A DNA stretch of 64,000 nucleotides from Candidatus Thioglobus sp. (GTDB lineage: Bacteria > Pseudomonadota > Gammaproteobacteria > Arenicellales > UBA868), in the NCBI GenBank assembly GCA_004212795.1, contig SHBR01000002.1:23958-87957 (forward strand), written 5' to 3'. This document shows positions 8,857-16,919 of this stretch, one piece after another; the stretch's first letter is position 1; each line of letters opens with the position of its first letter. The notes beneath the pieces are model-generated. The model did no database searches. It saw nothing but the letters and a program-made list of their open reading frames with translations, and was not told the origin of the DNA. Both the position numbers and the translations under genes were made by a program.

Positions 8857-9675
8857 CTACGCACCTCGCTGGGTATGGCGCCCAAGAAATTTGAGCAGTA
8901 CCGAATTGACCAGATCAGGGTCCTCCCAGGAAGTCAGATGATGAAGTCCCGGCAAGACGATGAGCTCACCATTTGTAAGATCATTAATCATTCGATGTGC
9001 AATTTCAGGTGTTGAACCCGGGTCAAGCTCACCCGTTAGCACAAGCGTCGGACACTTGACTCGCGTTAACGCATCCTTTATCTCCGAATCGGCTTCTACA
9101 AGCGCGCCATACGCCAGAACGTACGGTTTCAACTGATTTGACAGCATCTTCCGGCGAATGGTCTCGATGCGCTCCGGGTAAGCCTTCTGGAAATGCGGGT
9201 CAAACCAACGCGCGATTGCCGCGTCTGCGATCGGCTTTAATCCCTCTTCGCGTGTCAGTTCGAGACGGGCTCGCATACCAAGTAGTTCTGCTTCAGTACG
9301 CCTGTAGACTGTATTCATGAGAATCAATGTTTTTAATCGATCATGCTCCGTTCTTGCAAAACCCTGAGCCACTACGCCGCCCATTGACAAGCCTGCCAGA
9401 TGGCATCGGTCAATCTCCAAGTAAGCAAGCAAGTCTTTCAACTGGTCGATAAAAGTCCCGATGCCATTCACCGCTCCGGCCTTTGACTTACCATGACCCA
9501 TCATGTCGTAGCGCAAAACGGAATAATGTTCAGTCAGGGCAGCGATTTGAGGATCCCACATCTCAAGATCGAGGCCGACCCCGTGAATAAGCACAATGGG
9601 GTCTTTAACGCTGACACGATCTCGGGTCAACTCAAACCACGTCCCGTCAGCGCTTAATTCGTTAATTATCTGCAT
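8857..9675 (-). CDS. Alpha/beta hydrolase (PcaD/RutD-like)
   Basis: Serine hydrolase of the alpha/beta fold, 272 residues. It has the oxyanion segment LIHGVGLDLEMW (about 29-40), the nucleophile elbow GLSMGG (Ser near 97), Asp in TGELDPGSTP, and His in LPGLHHLTSWE near the C-terminus. This branch includes 3-oxoadipate enol-lactonase and RutD-like aminoacrylate hydrolase. It is the first gene of the leftward unit and is divergent from ridA, separated by about 90 bases. The substrate is unknown. Confidence 0.85.
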   Translation of the reverse strand: MQIINELSADGTWFELTRDRVSVKDPIVLIHGVGLDLEMWDPQIAALTEHYSVLRYDMMGHGKSKAGAVNGIGTFIDQLKDLLAYLEIDRCHLAGLSMGGVVAQGFARTEHDRLKTLILMNTVYRRTEAELLGMRARLELTREEGLKPIADAAIARWFDPHFQKAYPERIETIRRKMLSNQLKPYVLAYGALVEADSEIKDALTRVKCPTLVLTGELDPGSTPEIAHRMINDLTNGELIVLPGLHHLTSWEDPDLVNSVLLKFLGRHTQRGA

Positions 9676-9764
9676 TTAATTTATAGAGATTATGGGCCCA
9701 ACAAAAACACAGCAGTCCAGTTACAACTATGGTACTTTAAGTTTGAACCTGTTTGCGTAATCCT

Positions 9765-10160
9765 ATGATGCAATCTCAAAAATATGTTATTGGTGAGCCT
9801 CTCGTTATTAACGGCCGGCAACTATCCTTATCTCGAGCAGTTCGGGCAGGTGACTTCGTGTTTCTCACGGGACAGGTCCCGATGGAAAATGGCGTTGTTA
9901 TGACCACGGGCTCTATCGAGGATCAGACCCGGGCATGCCTTGAACGCATTAATGAAACTTTGTCGGAAGCTGGATGCCAACTATCAGACGTTGTGAAGTC
10001 GATGGTATGGATCAAGTCGAGAGAAGATTTTCCAGGTTTCGATTCAGTTTATGCCGAATTTTTTCCACAGGGGCCTCCTGCCCGGTCTGCACTGGTCAGT
10101 GACTTCCTGGTAGACATTCGCGTTGAGATTGAATGCATCGCTTTTCATCCGCTGGACTAA
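9765..10160 (+). CDS. RidA family protein (reactive-intermediate deaminase-like)
   Basis: YjgF/YER057c/UK114-family protein of about 131 residues that typically hydrolyses enamine/imine intermediates. Conserved features are FLTGQVP, the QTRACLERINETLSEAGC helix and the PPARSALV segment carrying the active-site Arg. The C-terminal VRVEIECIA-like strand is VDIRVEIECIAFHP. I chose the ATG at 9765; an upstream TTG at 9753 would add four residues. It leads the rightward set RidA-ALDH-luciferase-like monooxygenase. RutC of the pyrimidine-degradation pathway belongs to this family. Confidence 0.87.
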   Translation: MMQSQKYVIGEPLVINGRQLSLSRAVRAGDFVFLTGQVPMENGVVMTTGSIEDQTRACLERINETLSEAGCQLSDVVKSMVWIKSREDFPGFDSVYAEFFPQGPPARSALVSDFLVDIRVEIECIAFHPLD

Positions 10161-10175
10161 ATTTTGGAGAAACCC

Positions 10176-11660
10176 ATGTCTGAATTAAAACGGTATCAAA
10201 TGTACATCGATGGCGAATGGACTGATGCCGAAAATGGCGCAACGTTTACCAGCGTGAATCCAGCGACTGGCGAGACCTGGGCCGAAGTGCCTGAAGCCTC
10301 TGAGTCTGATGTGAATAGAGCCGTCGAGGCGGCACATCGTGCATTTAAGGAAGGTCCATGGTCCAAGCTGACACCGACCGCCCGAGGAAAAATGTTGCGA
10401 CGACTGGCCGATGTACTCGCAACCCATTCCGAAACGCTGGGCCGTTGTGAAACTATCGATACCGGAAAATTATTCAAAGAAACGCGTTGGCAGGCAAACT
10501 ACATTTCTGATTTCTTTCACTATTATGCCGGCCTCGCTGACAAAATCAGCGGGGAAACATTGCCCATTGATAAACCCGACATGATGACAATAACGCTCCG
10601 GGAGCCCTTAGGTGTTGTCGCGGCGGTGGTACCCTGGAATTCCCAGCTATTTCTGGTCGCAGTAAAAATCGGGCCTGCGCTTGCCGCCGGAAATACAGTT
10701 GTTCTGAAAGCTTCTGAACACGCCTCGGCCCCGATGCTCGAATTTGCAAAAGTATTTGAAGAGGCCGGCTTTCCACCGGGTGTGATCAATATCGTCACCG
10801 GGCACGGCGAACCCTGTGGGCGCGCATTGACGAGTCATCCTTTGGTCGACCGAATCAGTTTTACCGGTGGCCCGAATACCGCCAAACATGTTATCCGAAA
10901 CTCTGCAGAAAATTTTGCGCAAGTATCTCTCGAATTAGGAGGGAAATCTCCGGTCATCGTCTTTGACGATGCAGATTTAGAAAGTGCCGTAAACGGTATT
11001 TTGCTGAGCATTTTCAGCGCCAGTGGTCAAAGTTGTGTTGCAGGATCACGACTCCTCCTTCAGGACTCGATAAAAGAAGAGGTCTTGGCGCGCGTGGTCG
11101 AAAAAGCCAAGAAAATTCGTATCGGTGATCCCTTAGATGAGAACAGTCAAATGGGGCCCCTGGCAACAGAGGCACAGCTAACAAACATTCAATCCACGCT
11201 TGTCGATGCGAGCGCCAATGGCGCGAATATTTTATATGGTGGCGCCCGACCTTCAGGTCTGGATACCGGGTGGTATATCGAACCCACCATCGTCGATTGT
11301 CCAAGTCAGGAAATTGGTGTTGTCAGAAATGAACTGTTCGGGCCTGTGGTCAGCGCGTTGGCTTTTCACTCTGAAGAGGAGGCACTATTTATGGCAAACG
11401 ATACTAACTTTGGTCTCGCGAGCGGTATCTTCACGCGTGACGTCGGACGGGCGTTAAGAGTCAGTGGTGCAATTCGCGCGGGCATTGTTTGGGTCAACAC
11501 GTATCGCGTGGTCTCTCCCATTGCGCCCTTTGGCGGCTTTAAAGAAAGCGGCTTTGGTCGAGAATCGGGCATGGAGGCAATCTACGATTACACCCGACCG
11601 AAAACGGTTTGGCTCAATACCGCCTCTGAGCCCATTGCAGATCCATTTGTGATGCAGTAA
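10176..11660 (+). CDS. NAD(P)-dependent aldehyde dehydrogenase
   Basis: Oxidises an aldehyde to the acid. The ALDH superfamily signatures are VVPWNSQLFL (about 150), the catalytic base in LELGGKSPVIVFDDAD (Glu about 251) and the nucleophile Cys in ASGQSCVAGSR (about 285). NELFGPVVSALAF and the C-terminal PFGGFKESGFGRESG are also present. At about 494 residues it is full length. The ATG at 10176 is preferred because TTGGAGA lies just upstream; a TTG at 10164 is less likely. It follows ridA by 15 bases. The family branch includes betaine-aldehyde and trimethylaminobutyraldehyde dehydrogenases, but the substrate cannot be read from sequence. Confidence 0.92.
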   Translation: MSELKRYQMYIDGEWTDAENGATFTSVNPATGETWAEVPEASESDVNRAVEAAHRAFKEGPWSKLTPTARGKMLRRLADVLATHSETLGRCETIDTGKLFKETRWQANYISDFFHYYAGLADKISGETLPIDKPDMMTITLREPLGVVAAVVPWNSQLFLVAVKIGPALAAGNTVVLKASEHASAPMLEFAKVFEEAGFPPGVINIVTGHGEPCGRALTSHPLVDRISFTGGPNTAKHVIRNSAENFAQVSLELGGKSPVIVFDDADLESAVNGILLSIFSASGQSCVAGSRLLLQDSIKEEVLARVVEKAKKIRIGDPLDENSQMGPLATEAQLTNIQSTLVDASANGANILYGGARPSGLDTGWYIEPTIVDCPSQEIGVVRNELFGPVVSALAFHSEEEALFMANDTNFGLASGIFTRDVGRALRVSGAIRAGIVWVNTYRVVSPIAPFGGFKESGFGRESGMEAIYDYTRPKTVWLNTASEPIADPFVMQ

Positions 11661-11776
11661 CCTTATCTGGGTCGACATAAATCGTTAGACAACCCAATTA
11701 ACCCTCGCATTTTCAGCATGTTATTCACCATCCCGGTGATAGACTTCATCCGTTAATTTTTGATCTTGAAACTACT

Positions 11777-12820
11777 ATGAAATTCCAACTCTCTATCAAC
11801 ATGGAACGCATCACCCCTGACGTCGATATGCGCGAAGTCGAGAAACATACCCTCGAAATGGTGCAAATGGCCGACGAAGGTGGATTTCATATTGTTTGGG
11901 CCGCCGAGCACCACGCGCTTGAAATGACAATCGCTCCCAATCCTTTCCAGATTCTTACCTGGTGGGCATCGCATACGAACCGAATTCGGCTTGGGACCGC
12001 CGTAGTTGTGGCGCCATATTGGCATCCCATTAACGTTGCCGGCGAAGCCGCACTTCTCGATTTATACAGTAACGGGCGACTGGAATTCGGAATCGGATCG
12101 GGTGCTTATCAGCGTGAGTTCGATCGGATGCATGCAGGGCTTAAACAATCAGACGCATGGCGATATATGCAAGAAATGCTTCCTGCAGTCAAAGCACTAT
12201 GGCAAGGTGATTACGCCCATGATGGAGACTACTGGCAATTTCCGGAAGCGACCTCGGTGCCCAAGCCCTTGCAGCAGCCCCATCCACCAATCTGGGTTGC
12301 GGCACGAGCCCCTATTACCTACGACTATGCGGTTAAACATGGATGCAACATCATGTCTTGGCCCCTGACACGCCCGATTAGCGAATTAGAAACCTATCTC
12401 GAGAGATTACAAACAGCCCTGGATGATAATCCTGGCAAAGAACGACCCATCTTCTCAGCGATGCGACATACCTGCGTCTACGATGACAAGAAAGATCGTA
12501 TGGTTCCGATTGAAGCCGCGCAGCGACAACTTGCGCAATTTGAAAATCTGTTTAAGAACTCGGGAGGCGTCAATAACGGCTTTCCCGCCATGATCGATCT
12601 CGAGACCGTCGCGAATCGTGACGAATACCACCCGGACATGCTGAATGAAAATTTAATGTTTGGCACGCCCGCAGAAGTTATTGAAAAACTTCGTCTTTAC
12701 GACAATTTAGGTGTGGATCAGTTCACCTATTACGCCAGCCTGGGTCTTGGCATGAAAGAGCAAAAACGCTCTCTCGAGTTATTTATTAATGAGGTGATGC
12801 CTGAGTTTTCCGAAGACTAA
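11777..12820 (+). CDS. LLM-class flavin-dependent monooxygenase (bacterial luciferase-like)
   Basis: TIM-barrel FMN-dependent monooxygenase of 347 residues. Typical segments are the N-terminal AEHHALEMTIAPNP, the RIRLGTAVVVAPYWHP strand-loop, the LDLYSNGRLEFGIGSG motif and PHPPIWVAARAP. Enzymes of this class use reduced flavin from a partner reductase; no reductase is adjacent. RutA, which opens the uracil ring, is in the same superfamily. It lies about 115 bases after the ALDH and may share its transcript. The substrate is unknown. Confidence 0.85.
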   Translation: MKFQLSINMERITPDVDMREVEKHTLEMVQMADEGGFHIVWAAEHHALEMTIAPNPFQILTWWASHTNRIRLGTAVVVAPYWHPINVAGEAALLDLYSNGRLEFGIGSGAYQREFDRMHAGLKQSDAWRYMQEMLPAVKALWQGDYAHDGDYWQFPEATSVPKPLQQPHPPIWVAARAPITYDYAVKHGCNIMSWPLTRPISELETYLERLQTALDDNPGKERPIFSAMRHTCVYDDKKDRMVPIEAAQRQLAQFENLFKNSGGVNNGFPAMIDLETVANRDEYHPDMLNENLMFGTPAEVIEKLRLYDNLGVDQFTYYASLGLGMKEQKRSLELFINEVMPEFSED

Positions 12821-12828
12821 GCGTTGAC

Positions 12829-12858
12829 GTCTCGGCATCCCAGCGGGAATGCCGAGAC
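12829..12858. terminator. Hairpin between convergent genes
   Basis: GTCTCGGCAT and ATGCCGAGAC form a 10-bp perfect stem, extended by three G-C pairs across a one-base bulge. It sits in the 48-base gap between the convergent monooxygenase and BKACE genes. There is no strong T tract, so a bidirectional terminator is probable rather than certain. Confidence 0.6.
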
Positions 12859-12868
12859 ATTAATTGCG

Positions 12869-13753
12869 CTATCGAATACCCAGCTTCTCTCGCGTTTCGT
12901 CGGTATCACAAACCCGACCCCCTAAATCCTTGATGATTCGAACGGCTTTCTCAACCAGTTCGGCGTTGCTTGCAGGCACCCCCTTCTCAAGATAAAGATT
13001 ATCTTCAAGACCGACCCTAACGTTGCCTCCTAGCAACATTGCCTGAGCGGCCATCGGCATTTGTGTGCGACTAATTCCAAATCCGGACCAGAAAGCATCC
13101 CCCGGCAGTTGGTTTACCATCGCCATCATCGTAGCCGGATCCGCGCCCGCGCCCCAGGGTATACCCAAGCACACTTGGTACATCGCGGGTCCTTTAATAA
13201 TGCCTTCGGCGACCATCTGATTTGCAAACCGCAGGTGACCTAAATCAAACACTTCCATCTCGGGCTTGACCCCTATTTCGGCATAACGCGCTGCCATGGT
13301 CCTGAGCATATTCGGGGTTTGTACATACACATAATTTGCATTATCGAAATTGATCGTCCCACAGTCGAGTGTCGCAATATCCGGTCTTAATAACTCCACA
13401 TGCGCCATTCGCTCGGAGGCACTAATCAAATCCGTGCCCTCTCCAGGCACATTTGGCTGATCGTCATCAACAATAAGATCTCCACCCATTCCTGCTGTCA
13501 GATTGATGAGTACATTTCGACCACTATCCCTCACCAGCTGAACGGTCTGTTTAAACAGATTAATGTCTCGACTACCCTTCCCCGTTTCCGGATCGCGTAC
13601 ATGTAAGTGCACAATCGATGCGCCTGCATCAGCGGCTTCGATAGCCGAATCCGCAATCTGCTCAGGGGTTACCGGGATGGCGGGGTGTTTATCAACTGTA
13701 TCGCCGGCGCCAGTGACTGCGCAGGTAACGACAACATCTGTATTCATTGACAT
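12869..13753 (-). CDS. Beta-keto acid cleavage enzyme (BKACE, DUF849), probable dehydrocarnitine cleavage
   Basis: BKACE enzymes condense a beta-keto acid with acetyl-CoA to give acetoacetate and a new acyl-CoA. The zinc motif [10 protein letters not shown] (His49, His51) and the downstream acidic ligand region VGLEDNLYL are present, and 294 residues is full length. It shares a leftward unit with carnitine 3-dehydrogenase (38-base gap) and a CaiD-like hydratase. That context makes 3-dehydrocarnitine the likely substrate, giving betainyl-CoA and acetoacetate. The family is known for this activity in carnitine degraders; substrate choice here rests on the neighbours. Confidence 0.88.
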   Translation of the reverse strand: MSMNTDVVVTCAVTGAGDTVDKHPAIPVTPEQIADSAIEAADAGASIVHLHVRDPETGKGSRDINLFKQTVQLVRDSGRNVLINLTAGMGGDLIVDDDQPNVPGEGTDLISASERMAHVELLRPDIATLDCGTINFDNANYVYVQTPNMLRTMAARYAEIGVKPEMEVFDLGHLRFANQMVAEGIIKGPAMYQVCLGIPWGAGADPATMMAMVNQLPGDAFWSGFGISRTQMPMAAQAMLLGGNVRVGLEDNLYLEKGVPASNAELVEKAVRIIKDLGGRVCDTDETREKLGIR

Positions 13754-13791
13754 GTTTTATCTCCTGTAAAAATTTTTTTGGGTTACCTGAC

Positions 13792-14760
13792 TTAGACCAT
13801 CTTGGGCCAACCATCCTCATCTTCCGAATACCAGTGCTCCTTAAGCACCTTTTGAATCTCAACAAGACATCGGTCACGACGGCGTTCCATTTCACTAAAT
13901 ACTCGATCGCCCGACTCATCTTCACAACCTTCCACAATTCGCTGTTTAAGTTCATCGGTCAATTCTGGCGCCTTCATATGAGACCACGGTAGTTCCAGAG
14001 CCGGACCGAATTGTTCAATGGTATGACGCATGCCGCCCGGTCCTCCACCCAGATGCCAGGCGAGAAAAGTTCCCATAAATGCCCAGCGCAACCCCGGCCC
14101 TCCGGTAACCGCCGCGTCAATCTCGGCAACGGTCGCCACGCCCTGATCTATCAGGTGAAGTGCCTCTCGATAGAGCGACTCCTGTAATCGATCCGCAATA
14201 TAGGCTTCGATTTCCCGTCGAACATGCAACGGGCGCATACCAATCGACCGGTAAAAGGCGCCAGCTCGACTCACAGCAACCGAGGAGGTCTGCTCACTGC
14301 CCACTACCTCGACCAGCGGCAATAAATAAACGGGGGCAAAAGGATGTCCAATCAGAAGCCGCTCGGGGTGTTTACACTGAGACTGTAGTCGACTTGGCAA
14401 CAGGCCCGATGAGCTAGACGCAATCACAACGTCCGCTCTGACATTCTCGCTGATCTCCTGGTGAATCGCTATCTTGAGATCTTCTCGCTCCGGAACATTT
14501 TCCTGTACGAAATCCGCTTGAGCCACTGCGGCTTCGATATTGTCTACAAAACTTAACTGACCGCCCGATTCGGCAATCAGATCAGCCGCCTCCAGAATCG
14601 GCCACGCCTCGTCAATCATCCGTTCAACATAATCTCGAGACTCAGGACGAGGGTCAGTCACCACCACGTTTAGCCCATTCGCTAAACATCGTGTCGCCCA
14701 ACCACCACCGATAACGCCACCACCCACCAGTGCAATAGTTTTGATCTCTTGCTGTGTCAC
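13792..14760 (-). CDS. lcdH: L-carnitine 3-dehydrogenase
   Basis: NAD-dependent oxidation of L-carnitine to 3-dehydrocarnitine. The protein belongs to the 3-hydroxyacyl-CoA dehydrogenase fold, with GGGVIGGGWA (about 13-22) as NAD-binding loop. QENVPEREDLK, SSSSGLLPS and GHPFAPVYLLPLVEVVG follow the carnitine-dehydrogenase pattern, and the C-terminal GGMRHTIEQFGPALELPW is characteristic of that group. I chose GTG at 14760 because GGGAG precedes it and the Rossmann motif then starts normally; the frame extends further to 14820. Some homologues carry a fused betainyl-CoA thioesterase domain, which is absent here (322 residues). Confidence 0.87.
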   Translation of the reverse strand: MTQQEIKTIALVGGGVIGGGWATRCLANGLNVVVTDPRPESRDYVERMIDEAWPILEAADLIAESGGQLSFVDNIEAAVAQADFVQENVPEREDLKIAIHQEISENVRADVVIASSSSGLLPSRLQSQCKHPERLLIGHPFAPVYLLPLVEVVGSEQTSSVAVSRAGAFYRSIGMRPLHVRREIEAYIADRLQESLYREALHLIDQGVATVAEIDAAVTGGPGLRWAFMGTFLAWHLGGGPGGMRHTIEQFGPALELPWSHMKAPELTDELKQRIVEGCEDESGDRVFSEMERRRDRCLVEIQKVLKEHWYSEDEDGWPKMV

Positions 14761-14785
14761 TTTCAACTTTCTCCCTATCGGAAAT

Positions 14786-15598
14786 TTATTCCCCTTTAAA
14801 ATTAGGCTTACGCTTCTCAACGAAGGCTTTTACCCCCTCTTTTGCATCTTCCGACCGAAGCATTTTCCGGTAGGTCGGCAAATCACCCGTGCGCATCGTC
14901 TGAAATGCCCCTTCAATTGTTTCACCTTCAATCGCGCGCAACACCTCTTTGATTGTTTGAACCGCGAGTGGCGCCGAATCAGCAATTTGCTGCGCCCACT
15001 GACGCGCCGTCTCCATGAGTTCCGCGCCCGGTACCACGGCATTCACAAGGCCATGCTGACAGGCCTCATCTGCCCACATCTGACGACCCAACAGCAACAT
15101 TTCCATTGCCACGTTGTACGGCACACGGCGCGGCAATCTTTGAATCGCACCCGCATCTGGCACGATTCCGAGTGGCATCTCCGGAAGCTGGAAAAACACA
15201 TGATCGGCGGCGATCACCAGGTCGCATGACATCGCCAGCTCGAAACCCCCGCCAATCGCGTGCCCATTGATCGCGGCAACAACTGGTTTATTGAGATTCC
15301 ACATCTCTGTAAGACCTGCGAACCCGCCGGGCAGATCCGCGTCGGCTTCCCACCAATTATCCAACTGCTGTTCACCACTATCTAACGCCTTTAGATCCCA
15401 GCCCGCAGAGAAAATTTTCTCACCGCTAGCCGTCACTAATCCAACACGCAGCGAAGGGTCATCCCGCAACATCACGACCGCTTCATTGATACGGCGACTA
15501 AGCTCGAAGTCGATCGCGTTTACTTTCGGCCGATTCAGCTGAATTTCAAGGACTGCGTCATGGCGAGTGACGATCAATTCGTTAGTTCTGTCTTCCAT
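14786..15598 (-). CDS. caiD: Carnitinyl-CoA dehydratase/crotonobetainyl-CoA hydratase (CaiD-like)
   Basis: Crotonase-fold enzyme interconverting crotonobetainyl-CoA and L-carnitinyl-CoA. It resembles Escherichia coli CaiD along its length: FSAGWDLKA at 63-71, GGFAGLTE at 91-98 and GGGFELA. The two candidate catalytic glutamates, Glu120 and Glu140, have the same 20-residue spacing as CaiD Glu111/Glu131. LGIVPDAGAIQRLP follows. It leads a leftward unit with carnitine dehydrogenase and BKACE, and is divergent from an acyl-CoA dehydrogenase. CaiD over a generic enoyl-CoA hydratase is supported by both sequence and context. Confidence 0.82.
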   Translation of the reverse strand: MEDRTNELIVTRHDAVLEIQLNRPKVNAIDFELSRRINEAVVMLRDDPSLRVGLVTASGEKIFSAGWDLKALDSGEQQLDNWWEADADLPGGFAGLTEMWNLNKPVVAAINGHAIGGGFELAMSCDLVIAADHVFFQLPEMPLGIVPDAGAIQRLPRRVPYNVAMEMLLLGRQMWADEACQHGLVNAVVPGAELMETARQWAQQIADSAPLAVQTIKEVLRAIEGETIEGAFQTMRTGDLPTYRKMLRSEDAKEGVKAFVEKRKPNFKGE

Positions 15599-15758
15599 AT
15601 TAATCTTGTTGTTTTAAATAACGGCATGTGGTTAGTCGTAGCGCAGAACATTATGGCAATCAGCCGTTCAAAGCAATATCATGTGAGCCTCTTATTTGCC
15701 CAAATGCGCTAGGAGGGTCAGCAAATCCTGCGCGGACTATTTTTAAAACGGATCAAAA

Positions 15759-16919
15759 ATGGATATTGAGTTGACGAGCGAACAGCAGATGCTGACGGAG
15801 TCGATCAAGGCATTCGTCACTGAGGAGCTGATTCCCCTTGAGGTAACAGTCGAACGTGCCGGAGAAGTTAGCGCGGCACAAGGCGACAAGATTAAACAAA
15901 AAGCACTGGACATGGGCTTTTATGCGGCCAATCTCCCCGAGTCTGTGGGTGGAGGCGGCCTCGACTACACCAGCCTCGCCATTATGGAGCGTGAGTTTGG
16001 CAAAGTGTCCCATGCGCTACATGGATTCGCGTGGCGCCCAACCGAACTCCTCATGGCCTGCAATCAGGAGCAAAAGGAAAAGTACCTTGACCCTTGTGTC
16101 ACTGGAGAAAAAGTCGAATGCTTTGCAATTACCGAGCCTGGTGCAGGTTCTGACATCATGTCGATGGCGACTCGTGCAACGCAGGACGGAGAAGACTGGG
16201 TGATTAACGGCGCTAAGCACTTTGTGAGCGGCCATATCGAACCGGACTTCGCAATTCTTTTCGCAGCGACCGGTGTTGACCAGACTGAACGCGGACCCCG
16301 CAAAAGAGTCAGCGCATTTTTAGTCGACAAAGGACACCCGGGATTTGATATCACTCGCGGACCCCGATGCGTCAGCCAGCGCGCTTACCTCAATTTCGTA
16401 CTCTCTTTTAACGACTGCCGGGTTTCTCAATCCCAAATGCTAGGTGCAGAAGGTGAAGGATTAACGCTAGCCGATAAGTGGATCAAAATGGGTCGAGTCT
16501 GGGTGGGTGCTGGATGCTGCGGCCGAGCCGAACGCCTGTTGGATCTCTCAGTTGAATGGGCGGCTAATCGAAAACAATTTGGGCAAGCAATAGGAAAATT
16601 TCAAGGCACCTCTTTTAAGCTCGCGGACATGGCGACCGAACTCCAAGCTGCGGATCTCATGGTCATGCATGCTGCAAAAAAGGCGGATGCCGGCCTCATG
16701 ACGCCAACAGATGCAGCAATGTGTAAGCTTTTTGCATCAGAAATGTTGCACCGCCTGGCCGATAACGCTGTTCAAATCCACGGCGGCATGGGACTCATGG
16801 AAGATCTTCCCATCGAGCGCCTGTGGCGAGATGCGCGACTCGAACGCATCTGGGAAGGCACATCAGAAATCCAAAGACATATTATTAGTCGGTCGCTACT
16901 TCGGCCGCTTGGCGCGTGA
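15759..16919 (+). CDS. Acyl-CoA dehydrogenase, possibly gamma-butyrobetainyl-CoA dehydrogenase
   Basis: FAD-dependent alpha,beta-desaturation of an acyl-CoA; 386 residues. Features are the ITEPGAGSD flavin/substrate segment (about 125-133), the FVSGH loop, RKQFGQAIGKFQ, and the C-terminal QIHGGMGLMEDLPIERLWRDAR with IWEGTSEIQ. The Glu in the IWEGTSEIQ region is the usual catalytic-base position in many members. It overlaps the acyl-CoA synthetase gene by four bases (GTGA) and is divergent from the caiD-like gene. Oxidation of gamma-butyrobetainyl-CoA to crotonobetainyl-CoA would join the two units, but the substrate is inferred from position only. Confidence 0.88.
   Translation: MDIELTSEQQMLTESIKAFVTEELIPLEVTVERAGEVSAAQGDKIKQKALDMGFYAANLPESVGGGGLDYTSLAIMEREFGKVSHALHGFAWRPTELLMACNQEQKEKYLDPCVTGEKVECFAITEPGAGSDIMSMATRATQDGEDWVINGAKHFVSGHIEPDFAILFAATGVDQTERGPRKRVSAFLVDKGHPGFDITRGPRCVSQRAYLNFVLSFNDCRVSQSQMLGAEGEGLTLADKWIKMGRVWVGAGCCGRAERLLDLSVEWAANRKQFGQAIGKFQGTSFKLADMATELQAADLMVMHAAKKADAGLMTPTDAAMCKLFASEMLHRLADNAVQIHGGMGLMEDLPIERLWRDARLERIWEGTSEIQRHIISRSLLRPLGA

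Noticed and set aside
14741-15229. A 162-codon plus-strand frame
   Set aside because: Antisense to the CaiD-like gene and the lcdH start; no motif.
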